From contig JAATWA010000001.1 of the NCBI GenBank assembly GCA_013361095.1, positions 3,906,958-3,970,957 on the forward strand: DNA of 64,000 nucleotides. The letters run 5' to 3'. The translations under genes and the position numbers were made by a program. The notes below the pieces were generated by a model. That model searched no databases, was not told where the DNA came from, and worked only from the letters and a program-made list of their open reading frames with translations. This document shows, in pieces, positions 41,827-49,254 of the stretch (position 1 is the first letter of the stretch; each line of letters starts with the position of its first letter). Origin of the DNA: Pseudanabaena biceps. Its GTDB lineage: Bacteria > Cyanobacteriota > Cyanobacteriia > Pseudanabaenales > Pseudanabaenaceae.

Positions 41827-42089
41827 AATCAATCACCACAGCATTTCGCAAAACTTATGCTCATTTACCTATCCAGATAAGAGAACGAGCCTACGAAGCG
41901 TATCTTCAATTTAAAAAAGATCCAAGTCATCCCAGCCTACGATTTAAAAAAATACATTCAGAACTACCAATCTATTCAGTGCGGATTAGCAAAAACTATT
42001 GTGCTGTCGGACAGTTAGACAAAGATACAGTAATTTGGTTTTGGATAGGTTCCCACTCAGAATACGATAAGTTGTTACTTCAACTTTAA
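41823..42089 (+). CDS. RelE/ParE-family toxin
   Basis: An 88-residue toxin with a GTG start at 41823 overlapping the antitoxin stop (GTGA). FRKTYAHLPIQIRERAYEAY, LRFKKIHSELPIYSVRISKNYCAVG and VIWFWIGSHSEYDKLL match the RelE/ParE fold. It is probably a ribosome-dependent mRNA interferase, but ParE-like action cannot be excluded from sequence. Third complete pair. Confidence 0.85.
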   Translation: MKSITTAFRKTYAHLPIQIRERAYEAYLQFKKDPSHPSLRFKKIHSELPIYSVRISKNYCAVGQLDKDTVIWFWIGSHSEYDKLLLQL

Positions 42090-42097
42090 TTTATGTC

Positions 42098-42183
42098 GCC
42101 ACACAACGCGTTGCCGTTGCCATCAATGCCGAAATTACTCTGCTCTATTGGCAAGTTGGCGATCGCCAAGAATTTATAGCTTA
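42098..42183 (+). pseudogene. DUF1016/YhcG N-terminal remnant, copy 1
   Basis: An open stretch without a start codon reads TQRVAVAINAEITLLYWQVG, the N-terminal part of DUF1016 (YhcG-type PD-(D/E)XK nuclease). It shares an identical run of about 43 bases with copy 2 at 42932-43105. Confidence 0.65.
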
Positions 42184-42184
42184 T

Positions 42185-42214
42185 GTTAAAGTGTACTTAA
42201 GTGTACACTTTAAC
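42185..42214 (+). promoter_or_regulatory. Operator palindrome for the phd-PIN pair
   Basis: GTTAAAGTGTAC-TTAAGT-GTACACTTTAAC is a perfect 12 bp inverted repeat 11 bp before the Phd start. The core TGTAC(A) half-sites match those bound by Phd/YefM antitoxins in autoregulation. The left arm touches the DUF1016 remnant. Confidence 0.7.
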
Positions 42215-42225
42215 AATTTGTGACT

Positions 42226-42486
42226 ATGGATATCCAATCTGTTGGAATTAAAGAATTTCGGGCTAACTTACACAAATACACCAAACAAACATCTGAACCA
42301 ATAGCCGTTACCTATCATGGCGTGCCAATAGGCTACTACATTCCCACACAACCCACACCACAAAAACAAGACTTACTCGCTTTACAAGAAGCAGTGCAAA
42401 AAATTACTCAACTACTGCAAACACAAGGTGTCAGTGAAGAAGAACTACTAGCTGATTTCCAAAGCGCTAAGAAAAACACACCTTAA
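42226..42486 (+). CDS. Phd/YefM-family antitoxin
   Basis: From the ATG at 42226 (an in-frame GTG at 42220 is possible) this is an 86-residue protein. SVGIKEFRANLHKYTKQTSE and IAVTYHGVPIGYYIP are the Phd/YefM DNA-binding and dimerisation blocks. The Gln-rich C-terminus (QEAVQKITQLLQTQGVSEEE) would bind the toxin. It is controlled by the operator palindrome just upstream. The partner is a PIN-domain toxin 2 bp downstream. Confidence 0.88.
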   Translation: MDIQSVGIKEFRANLHKYTKQTSEPIAVTYHGVPIGYYIPTQPTPQKQDLLALQEAVQKITQLLQTQGVSEEELLADFQSAKKNTP

Positions 42487-42488
42487 AG

Positions 42489-42911
42489 ATGGGAAAGTTA
42501 ATTGTTCTAGATACCAACATTCTCATTCGTGCAATATTAGGAGAACGAGTTCCCAACTTACTAGAGAAATATAGTTATAGCTGTAGTTTTGTTACTCCCG
42601 CCAGTTGCTATGACGAATTGAATCTCCATTTACCCAAAATATTGCAAAAACGGAATCTTGCATTAGAGCCATTCTTAAATGCGATCGCAAAACTGGTAAA
42701 AGTAGTCACGCCATTAGCTCAAGAAATTTATAGCGACTATGAGCATGAGGCAAAACGAAGGATAGAAGATCGCGATCTTAAAGACTGGACTATAGTTGCT
42801 CTATCTCTAGCATTAGACTGCCCAATCTGGACTGAAGATCAAGACTTTTTTGGAATTGGCATTGCAACATGGAATACCCGAAACGTAGAGATTTATCTAA
42901 GTAGCAATTAA
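42489..42911 (+). CDS. PIN-domain toxin (VapC-like)
   Basis: A 140-residue PIN ribonuclease: acidic residues in LIVLDTNILIRAILG (first Asp), CYDELNLH (Glu), RIEDRDLKDWTIVAL (Asp cluster) and WTEDQDFFGIGIATW (last Asp) make the Mg2+ site. It forms the fourth complete pair of the island, with a Phd-type antitoxin. Such toxins cleave tRNA, rRNA or mRNA. Confidence 0.88.
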   Translation: MGKLIVLDTNILIRAILGERVPNLLEKYSYSCSFVTPASCYDELNLHLPKILQKRNLALEPFLNAIAKLVKVVTPLAQEIYSDYEHEAKRRIEDRDLKDWTIVALSLALDCPIWTEDQDFFGIGIATWNTRNVEIYLSSN

Positions 42912-42931
42912 GAGACATATCTCACCCAATT

Positions 42932-43105
42932 ATGAGCGGATCTAATCGCAACCCATCACAGATTAATCCAAATATCCAAGAAATAGCATTTGTTCTATTT
43001 AGCGAAATTCGTCAGCTTATTGATGCCGCCAAACAACGCGCCGCCTTTGCCCTCAATGCCGAAATTACTCTGCTCTATTGGCAAGTTGGCGATCGCTATA
43101 TGTAA
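42932..43105 (+). pseudogene. DUF1016/YhcG N-terminal stub, copy 2
   Basis: 57 codons from an ATG (MSGSNRNPSQINPN, then IRQLIDAAKQRAAFALNAEI and LLYWQVGDRYM) and a stop. Full-length DUF1016 nucleases have about 350 residues, so this is a 5' fragment. It is duplicated in part at 42098-42183. Confidence 0.7.
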
Positions 43106-43133
43106 TTTTTTTGCGATCATATTAAAAAAAAAT

Positions 43134-43250
43134 ATGACTGAAATAGTTACTTTACAAATACCAGAAGCATTGTAACAACGCTTAGCGATCGCCGCCACTG
43201 ACAGATCGGGCAAGCCATTTACCTTATGCGTTTACAACAACTCACAATAT
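43134..43250 (+). pseudogene. TLQIPEAL-type antitoxin-like remnant, copy 2
   Basis: MTEIVTLQIPEAL runs into an in-frame TAA (43173-43175), after which the frame continues QRLAIAATDRSGKPF. This is the sister of 41488-41583. The two copies also share the upstream AAAAAATATG context. Confidence 0.6.
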
Positions 43251-43254
43251 AAAA

Positions 43255-43288
43255 AGCTGCGCGATGCGGCGCAAAGCGCCATCTTTTT
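43255..43288. terminator. Degenerate GC-tipped hairpin at the island edge
   Basis: GCGATGCGGCGC-AAA-GCGCCATC with flanking A and T7 runs. It could end the minus-strand secreted-protein gene. Confidence 0.5.
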
Positions 43289-43696
43289 TTATTTGGGTTG
43301 AATAAATCGGCTATTTGCTCTGACAAAGCAAACATCACTAAAACTCATACCCCGCACAGGCATCCACGGATGACGATTCTCATCAAGGGGGTTGACCAAA
43401 ACCTCATCTGAGCCACCTCGATAGACTTCCACTTCCAACACAGCATCTTTTAGATAAGTACGCATAATAGAACCTTGCAAACTTGGCGATCGCCGACAAT
43501 TGAGCGCCTCTGCTTCGACTCGCCATAGGGAGCCAGCCTGTAACTTTGAATTTGATAGTGAAAATGTTGGGGTTTGAAACGGCACGAGATTGCTATAGTA
43601 ATTACCTTGTGAGTCCGCTATTTGCGCCTGAACTGCGATCGGTAAGCCCGTAACTAACAGCATAGAATAGAGCAAAGTGTGGAAACAAGTATTCAT
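43289..43696 (-). CDS. Small secreted protein, SH3-like
   Basis: A 135-residue protein with a signal peptide (MNTCFHTLLYSMLLVTGLPIAVQA, cleavage about residue 24). The mature part has WRVEAEALNCRRSPSLQGSIM, the pattern of a bacterial SH3 domain (alternating strands with a CRRSPS turn), and a long insert ending CFVRANSRFIQP. Two Cys could form a disulfide. It diverges from xseA with 22 bp between starts. The function is unknown; SH3-like domains often bind cell-wall material. Confidence 0.7.
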   Translation of the reverse strand: MNTCFHTLLYSMLLVTGLPIAVQAQIADSQGNYYSNLVPFQTPTFSLSNSKLQAGSLWRVEAEALNCRRSPSLQGSIMRTYLKDAVLEVEVYRGGSDEVLVNPLDENRHPWMPVRGMSFSDVCFVRANSRFIQPK

Positions 43697-43718
43697 AGAT
43701 TGACTGACAGAGAGGTTT

Positions 43719-44933
43719 ATGGGCAGTTCTAAAGAAGCGATGACCGTAGCGGGATTGACGCAGGCGATTACGCTTTTGTTGCGTGATGAAATCGGCGTAG
43801 TGCGCGTTACAGGCGAAATCTCTGGCTTTACCGCCGCCGCTTCTGGGCATCGCTATTTTACGCTCAAAGATGAATCATCTCAGATTGATTGTGTGATGTG
43901 GGCAAGCCGCACTTTATCCTTTCGACCTAAAAGTGGAATGCAAGTGGTCGTGCAGGGAAGGCTGACGGTCTATGCCAATCGCGGTAAATATCAAATCGAT
44001 TGCGATCGCATGACCGCCGCAGGACAGGGCGATCTTTATCTCGCCTTTGCTGCTTTAAAAGAGGAGTTGGCAATACGCGGCTATTTTGATCCAGAGCGCA
44101 AGCGTCCTATTCCAGCCTTACCGCTAAAAATCGGTGTAGTTACATCCTCCACAGGAGCAGTCATTCAAGACATTCTCAGCACCCTCAATCGGCGATCGCC
44201 CCATTGCCAGATCTATCTATGTGCTGCCACTGTGCAAGGAGAAACTGCTCCCCAAGAAATTGCTACTGCGATCGCCGCTTTGCAAAATACCGATGCCGAT
44301 GTCTTGATTGTCGGGCGTGGTGGTGGCTCCATTGAGGATCTCTGGGCTTTTAATACGGGTCTAGTTGCCGAAGCTATTTTTAATTCAAGGATTCCGATTA
44401 TTTCAGCCGTTGGACATGAGACGGACTTTACGATCGCCGATTTTGTGGCGGATTTACGAGCAGCCACGCCCACAGCCGCCGCCGAAATCGTATCGCAATA
44501 CGATCGCGACATACTCTGCCAACAGATTAATACTTGGGAAAGTCGCATGGGACAATCACTTCAGCGCGAAATCCAAAACTATCGTCAAAGACTAAACTCT
44601 CTGACCAATAGCTATGCCCTACAAAACTTTGGCGATCGCCTCCATGATCGCGCTCAACAACTAGACGAAGCCGAACGGGATATGCAAAAGTCATTAGTGC
44701 GTCATCTGCGCCAATCATCGACCAAACTCGATGGCATCACCGCCCACCTCAAGTCTTTGCACCCCTTATCACCCCTAAGTCGTGGTTTTGCGCTATTAAA
44801 ATCAGGCGATCGCTTTATTGGGAATGATGATTCGCTCAGTACATTTGCTAAAGTGGACATCGTGCGGCAGTCCGAAGTTGCCCAAGCCAAGATTGAGAAA
44901 GTAAGTCCCCAAGTATATGACCGACCAAAGTAA
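43719..44933 (+). CDS. xseA: Exodeoxyribonuclease VII large subunit
   Basis: A 404-residue protein with an N-terminal OB-fold (VVRVTGEISGFTAAASGHRYF, CVMWASRTL) and the catalytic domain (IGVVTSSTGAVIQDIL, VLIVGRGGGSIEDLWAFN, SAVGHETDFTIADFVADLRAATPTAAAE), then a coiled-coil. It degrades single-stranded DNA from both ends together with XseB. The ORF overlaps xseB by 17 bp. Confidence 0.95.
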   Translation: MGSSKEAMTVAGLTQAITLLLRDEIGVVRVTGEISGFTAAASGHRYFTLKDESSQIDCVMWASRTLSFRPKSGMQVVVQGRLTVYANRGKYQIDCDRMTAAGQGDLYLAFAALKEELAIRGYFDPERKRPIPALPLKIGVVTSSTGAVIQDILSTLNRRSPHCQIYLCAATVQGETAPQEIATAIAALQNTDADVLIVGRGGGSIEDLWAFNTGLVAEAIFNSRIPIISAVGHETDFTIADFVADLRAATPTAAAEIVSQYDRDILCQQINTWESRMGQSLQREIQNYRQRLNSLTNSYALQNFGDRLHDRAQQLDEAERDMQKSLVRHLRQSSTKLDGITAHLKSLHPLSPLSRGFALLKSGDRFIGNDDSLSTFAKVDIVRQSEVAQAKIEKVSPQVYDRPK

Positions 44934-45153
44934 ATCATCAAAAACTACTTCAAAAAATGTTCAAATTCCAACTTTTGAAGAGCAAATGCAACGGCTTGAA
45001 GAAATTGTCGAAATCCTTGATGATGGCGAAGCCGCGCTTGATGAGATGTTGTCCCTCTATGAAGAGGGAATGCAGCGATCGCAATTTTGCCGTGAGTATC
45101 TTGAAAAAGCTGAGCAAAAAGTAACCTTAATTCAAGCTCAGAATAATTTTTAA
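44917..45153 (+). CDS. xseB: Exodeoxyribonuclease VII small subunit
   Basis: A 78-residue helical hairpin protein: FEEQMQRLEEIVEILDDGEAALDEMLSLYEEGM is the XseB signature. Several copies bind each XseA coiled-coil. It overlaps the xseA 3' end, indicating translational coupling. Confidence 0.94.
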   Translation: MTDQSKSSKTTSKNVQIPTFEEQMQRLEEIVEILDDGEAALDEMLSLYEEGMQRSQFCREYLEKAEQKVTLIQAQNNF

Positions 45154-45185
45154 CTCTCAAAAGTATTGGCTTTTATGATTTGGCG

Positions 45186-45578
45186 TTACTTACTGAATAA
45201 TTTGATCAGCGCAATAGTAACTAGAAATAAGACACAAATAAATATTGCGAGCATATTTTCTAATAAATTTGGCGATATAAATATAATAAATCCTTTGTCT
45301 TTAATTAAAGTTGAAAAACTGGATACGCAGAAAGGCATAAAATACAATCTAAATATTTGCCAATAGTCTGGTTTATCTTGTTGTTGATTAGACTTATTTG
45401 AGGAAACACTTAATATTAGTCCTGTGCCAATTACAGCACTAATACCAAGGGAATTAATCCATATTTTAGATGCAGGATCAAAGTAAAAAATAACTATGAC
45501 TACATACCAAATTAGATAACACCATAAAATAATTTTGTCTAATTTAATTGTATCGAAATAATTTAATATTAATTTCAT
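45186..45578 (-). CDS. Membrane protein, unknown (conserved in cyanobacteria)
   Basis: I start at the ATG at 45578 (MKLILNYFDTIKLDKIILW), giving 130 residues with three or four transmembrane segments (LIWYVVIVIFYF; ISAVIGTGLILSVS; FISPNLLENMLAIFICVLFLV). It is AT-rich. I recall similar short proteins in other cyanobacteria but no function. It is convergent with xseB, 32 bp apart. Confidence 0.65.
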   Translation of the reverse strand: MKLILNYFDTIKLDKIILWCYLIWYVVIVIFYFDPASKIWINSLGISAVIGTGLILSVSSNKSNQQQDKPDYWQIFRLYFMPFCVSSFSTLIKDKGFIIFISPNLLENMLAIFICVLFLVTIALIKLFSK

Positions 45579-45600
45579 GCAGAAATTTTGAATTATGTGT

Positions 45601-45661
45601 AAATATCTAATCAATATCTAAGGCAAACCTAGTGTTTGCTTTAGATATTGATTAGATATTT
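45601..45661. repeat. Palindrome lacking the GC tip
   Basis: AAATATCTAATCAATATCTA and its complement flank AGGCAAACCTAGTGTTTGCT. It is unusual here for its AT-rich stem. A worn family A-like copy (GTTGGTTCGTAACACTTT... AAAATCTTTGACTCAGG) follows at 45680-45725. Confidence 0.7.
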
Positions 45662-45788
45662 ACCGCAATCTAATTTTTAAAAATGTTGGTTCGTAACACT
45701 TTAAAAAAATCTTTGACTCAGGTTTAAAAGGTAATTACTCAGGCTGAAGAGCAGGGAAGAAAGGTTTGGCAAGGAATACCTGTCTGAT

Positions 45789-45911
45789 GCAGCAATTCTC
45801 ATTTGGACGGTTACTTTTTGCTTGAGTTTCGTTATAGGTTGCTGAGCGATATTCCGATGCGTTTTGCTGGAAGCGCTCGACTAGCTCAGAGATTTTGGCT
45901 GGGATACTCAT
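45789..45911 (-). pseudogene. N-terminal stub of a type IIG (Eco57I-like) restriction-modification enzyme
   Basis: From the ATG at 45911 on the minus strand: MSIPAKISELVERFQQNASE, then YRSATYNETQ. This matches the start of large fused methylase-endonuclease proteins (LVERF...YRS..YNETQxRREFIDPFF). After NETQ the match ends, and within ten codons the sequence runs into GCAATTCTCATT (45792-45803, + strand), the family C terminal repeat. So the gene seems cut at or near a family C element, with the rest deleted. Confidence 0.6.
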
Positions 45912-45936
45912 ATCATCAATCTTTCGTATCAGAAAA

Positions 45937-46953
45937 CTACTCTAGCAGAGATGACTTAGCAATCTCTGCGATCGCCCCGTCTAGACAATCCATCCCATTT
46001 TGCAATGACTCAATCCGACAGAGGCGATCGCGCAATCCTGCGGCTCCTGCAAAGCCTCGCGCATACCAAGTCATATGTTTGCGTGATTGCCTAATGCCGC
46101 GTATGCCTTTGTAGTCCCATAGCCCTTGCAAGTGTTCCTTAGCAACTTGCAAACATTCAATTGGTGTAGGTTCGGGCAAACGTTCACCAGTCTTCAAAAA
46201 ATGATCGACTTGACCAACTAAAAATGGATAGCCCAAAGTTCCCCGTGAACACATCACGCCATCGGCTCCCGTTTGCTCTAAACAAGCGATCGCATTTTCC
46301 ACCGAAAAAATATCGCCATTGGCAATCACAGGAATCGTTAGCACCTCTTTGACTTTGCGAATCCATTCCCACTTGGCATTACCCGTATAGCCCTGCGATC
46401 GCGTCCGCGCATGGACAGTAATCATCTTTGCTCCAGCATCCTCCATGCGTTTAGCAAAGTCTAAGATCGTAATTTCCTGATCATCCCATCCGATGCGAGT
46501 TTTTATGGTTACGGGAATATCAACAGACTCAACGACTGATCGCACGATTTGCGCCGCCAGTTCAGGTTGACGTAATAATGACGAGCCACCACCTTTTTTC
46601 GTGATTTTATTAACAGGACAACCCATATTAATGTCTACAGTGTCCGCACCCTCGGTAACGGCTCTTTGAGCGGCTTCCGCTAAAAAATCAGGACGACAAT
46701 CAAAAAGCTGAATACTAATCGGAGTTTCATGGCGATCAATCTCCATTAATTTAGGCAAAGCCTTCATGTAATGTAGATCCGTTGCGCTGATCATCTCGGT
46801 ATAAAGCATCGAGTCAGGGGCATAGCGCCGCACCAAGCGCCGAAAAACTAAGTCTGTCACCCCAGAGAGCGGTGATTGTAAAACCCGACTTTTGAGGATG
46901 ACATTGCCAATAGTTAAGGGTTGAGATAAGTTTTGTCGTAATTGCGATCGCAT
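45937..46953 (-). CDS. dusB: tRNA-dihydrouridine synthase (DusB-like)
   Basis: An FMN-dependent enzyme reducing uridine to dihydrouridine in tRNA D-loops. 338 residues; TIM barrel with SPLSGVTDLVFRRLVRR, the catalytic Cys in INMGCPVNKITKKGGGSSLL, ITVHARTRSQGYTG, VIANGDIFSVENA and GADGVMCSRGTLGYPFL. The C-terminal helical domain (RKHMTWYARGFAGAAGLRD) contacts tRNA. The DusB subgroup is inferred from length and the GVTD start. Confidence 0.9.
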   Translation of the reverse strand: MRSQLRQNLSQPLTIGNVILKSRVLQSPLSGVTDLVFRRLVRRYAPDSMLYTEMISATDLHYMKALPKLMEIDRHETPISIQLFDCRPDFLAEAAQRAVTEGADTVDINMGCPVNKITKKGGGSSLLRQPELAAQIVRSVVESVDIPVTIKTRIGWDDQEITILDFAKRMEDAGAKMITVHARTRSQGYTGNAKWEWIRKVKEVLTIPVIANGDIFSVENAIACLEQTGADGVMCSRGTLGYPFLVGQVDHFLKTGERLPEPTPIECLQVAKEHLQGLWDYKGIRGIRQSRKHMTWYARGFAGAAGLRDRLCRIESLQNGMDCLDGAIAEIAKSSLLE

Positions 46954-47018
46954 TGTTTGCTGTTTTTTGCTGCGCCATATAATTGGCAGCGCTATGTGTA
47001 AAGGGATAGGGATCTGAG

Positions 47019-47053
47019 AAGCTGTGGCGCACGCTGTGCGTGCGCCACAGCTT
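47019..47053. repeat. GTGGCGCACGC palindrome
   Basis: AAGCTGTGGCGCACGC with its complement; a relative of 8804-8836. It lies about 140 bp upstream of the phosphoribulokinase start and may touch its promoter region. Confidence 0.8.
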
Positions 47054-47178
47054 TTAATTTTTTATATTTAATTGCGTCTAGCTACTTATACAAAGGTATA
47101 GTAGTTTTAATATTTTTTGTGATTCTTTGGTCGCCAGCGATCGCCCTCACCTTAATAAAAAAAACATTAATTAAATCT

Positions 47179-47194
47179 AAGGAGAAAAAATTTG
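47179..47194 (+). promoter_or_regulatory. Strong ribosome-binding site deciding a TTG start
   Basis: AAGGAG (47179-47184) lies 7 bp before TTG at 47192. No ATG or GTG fits before the P-loop, so TTG is the real start of the phosphoribulokinase-like gene. Confidence 0.75.
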
Positions 47195-48097
47195 TCTAAA
47201 AAACATCCAGTTATTGCAGTAACAGGTTCATCTGGAGCTGGCACTAGCACTGTTAAACGAGCTTTTGAGCATATTTTTCGTTTAGACAATATCCAAGCAG
47301 CAGTCGTTGAAGGTGATAGCTACCACAAGTTTAATCGCTTAGAAATGCGTGAAGAGATGAAACAAGCTGCGGCTCAAGGTCGTAGTCTCAGTCATTTTGG
47401 TTTAAATGCCAACTTGCTAGATAAGCTAGAAGCCTTGTTTCATGAATATGGTGAAACTGGTAGTGGTCAAAGACGCTACTATTTGCACAGCCCTGAGGAA
47501 GCGCAGCATCACAACAGTCGTTTAGGCACAAACAACCAAGCTGGCGAATTCACTCCTTGGGAAAGCATCGAATCTGGAACTGATGTGCTTTTTTATGAAG
47601 GTTTGCATGGTGGTGTGGTGGCGGAAGGTATTGACCTTGCCCAATATGTTGATTTATTGGTGGGCGTAGTTCCCATTGTGAACTTGGAATGGATTCAAAA
47701 GATTCATCGAGATAATGCTGAGCGTGGTTACAGCGCTGATGCGATCGTTGATACAATTTTGCGTCGGATGCCTGATTATGTAAATTATATTGCGCCTCAG
47801 TTCTCGAATACTCACATTAATTTCCAGCGTGTTCCGACTGTTGATACTTCCAATCCTTTCATTACTCGTGACATTCCTACCCTCGATGAAAGCTTTGTGA
47901 TTATTCATACCAATCGCGTTTTCCGTGAGAAGTTCCAAATCGACTTCCGTTATTTGCTAGACATGATTCACGATTCTTTCATGTCTCGTCATACCACTTT
48001 GGTTGTCCCTGGTGGCAAGATGGGATTTGCGATGGAGTTAATTCTTAAGCCATTAATTGATTCTCTCGTAACTGAATCAAAGAAGCTACAAGGTTAG
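47192..48097 (+). CDS. Phosphoribulokinase, class I (proteobacterial) type
   Basis: A 301-residue P-loop kinase (IAVTGSSGAGTSTVKRAF, Walker A residues 11-19; VEGDSYHKFNRLEMR with the catalytic Asp; LFYEGLHGG). It phosphorylates ribulose 5-phosphate to RuBP in the Calvin cycle. Length and blocks (EEAQHHN, GVVPIVNLEWIQKIHRDNAERGYSADAIVDTILRRMPDYVNYI, LVVPGGKMGFAMELIL) match the class I octameric enzymes of proteobacteria (CbbP). The redox-regulated class II PRK usual in cyanobacteria is different. It lacks the N-terminal regulatory Cys pair. The TTG start with good ribosome site suggests moderate expression. Whether it is the only prk in the genome is unknown. Confidence 0.85.
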   Translation: MSKKHPVIAVTGSSGAGTSTVKRAFEHIFRLDNIQAAVVEGDSYHKFNRLEMREEMKQAAAQGRSLSHFGLNANLLDKLEALFHEYGETGSGQRRYYLHSPEEAQHHNSRLGTNNQAGEFTPWESIESGTDVLFYEGLHGGVVAEGIDLAQYVDLLVGVVPIVNLEWIQKIHRDNAERGYSADAIVDTILRRMPDYVNYIAPQFSNTHINFQRVPTVDTSNPFITRDIPTLDESFVIIHTNRVFREKFQIDFRYLLDMIHDSFMSRHTTLVVPGGKMGFAMELILKPLIDSLVTESKKLQG

Positions 48098-48113
48098 TCA
48101 TAACTTAATAAAG

Positions 48114-48247
48114 AATTTTCAGCGCCTTCGGCGCTGAAAATTTAGAGAAAACTTTTAAAAAATGAATTTTTATAAGTAGCTACTACCTTCGATTTAATAA
48201 TTAGCGGTGCGCGGCTTTGCCGCGCACCGCTAATTATTAAATCGAAG
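48114..48247. repeat. Two palindromes after the phosphoribulokinase gene
   Basis: 48114-48142 (AATTTTCAGCGCC-TTC tip, as in family C second hairpins) and 48188-48247 (CTTCGATTTAATAATTAGCG arms, GCGCGGC-TTT tip). The first lies 17 bp after the stop codon and may terminate. Confidence 0.82.
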
Positions 48248-48282
48248 TCAGCAAAACCCATACTAAATTTGAGGGTGCAACC

Positions 48283-49107
48283 ATGCCACAAAACCCGCTA
48301 GTCGAGAAAGCCAAACAAGGCAATGTAAATGCGATCGCCTCGTTAATGAATCGGTTACTTAAGTCTCAAGCAATGTTAGCAAATGTCGAAAGGGAGGGCG
48401 ATCGCTTAGAAATTTTAATTGAGTCAGACTTACGTTCCCTAGACGATGAAGTTCGCATCCCCAAACGGCAAATATTAGTGGGAATGCTAAAAAAATGGTT
48501 TGTTACCCTTGAGGTTCAGAACGTTTCCAGTATGATAATTTCATGGCAACAGGCAGGTAGTACTGAACCTGCATGGACAGAAGAAATTTATCTAATGGAA
48601 CCAGAAAATATAGATATTAGTGGAAATGGCGGACTAGAGATAGCTAGGGAGCGTCCTAGAATACCTCCATTACCGATATTCCCCATTAAATCTATGCCAG
48701 AGCGAAACAATCCATCCTCGTCTCCTGATTTAGATGAAATGTTTGGAGGAATTAACTCTTCAACTAGTCTCCAACCAATTGATAGTTTAAGCTCTGAGCT
48801 AGAAGACATTACGGCTGCTCAAGATCCTAACCCTGTGATTTATCTATCGGATGTACAGTTAGGATCTGATATTTCTCAAGGGGATGATCCGCGATCGCCA
48901 TTAAACGAGGACATTCCCATTCTTGTTGATTCCCGCAATACGCCACTACAATTCCTATTGAAAACCCCTAGTTTCTCCATACAACTGATTCAGTACTGTG
49001 TAGTTTGTGCGGCGATCATCATTGGTTTACGAGGAATTCATACTGTTTTTGGTGGTGGCAAGCCAGCCAAAGCATCTATGATTACCATCGAAAACATCGT
49101 GATGTAG
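48283..49107 (+). CDS. Cyanobacterial hypothetical with C-terminal membrane segment
   Basis: A 274-residue protein. The N-terminus (NPLVEKAKQGNVNAIASLMNRLLKSQ, then LEILIESDL) is a short helical/strand domain I recognise from several cyanobacterial proteins of unknown role. It is followed by a Pro/Ser/Asp-rich disordered middle (residues 110-220) and one transmembrane segment near the C-terminus (QLIQYCVVCAAIIIGLRGI). The topology suggests a tail-anchored protein. No function proposed. Confidence 0.65.
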   Translation: MPQNPLVEKAKQGNVNAIASLMNRLLKSQAMLANVEREGDRLEILIESDLRSLDDEVRIPKRQILVGMLKKWFVTLEVQNVSSMIISWQQAGSTEPAWTEEIYLMEPENIDISGNGGLEIARERPRIPPLPIFPIKSMPERNNPSSSPDLDEMFGGINSSTSLQPIDSLSSELEDITAAQDPNPVIYLSDVQLGSDISQGDDPRSPLNEDIPILVDSRNTPLQFLLKTPSFSIQLIQYCVVCAAIIIGLRGIHTVFGGGKPAKASMITIENIVM

Positions 49108-49125
49108 TAGACACAAGTAATTACA

Positions 49126-49184
49126 AACCCCAAAAAACATAAAGTTGCGCCCCGCAGGAGCGCAACTTTATGTTTTTTGGGGTT
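49126..49184. repeat. Palindrome between the hypothetical and hemB
   Basis: AACCCCAAAAAACATAAAGT arms with TTGCGC-tip; near-perfect over 59 bp. It is about 70 bp before hemB. Confidence 0.85.
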
Positions 49185-49254
49185 CATCGCTATGTGCAGT
49201 TAATGTAAGTCACTCTGATATAATTAAGAGTCAAAAATAAGTAGATTAGGGCTA

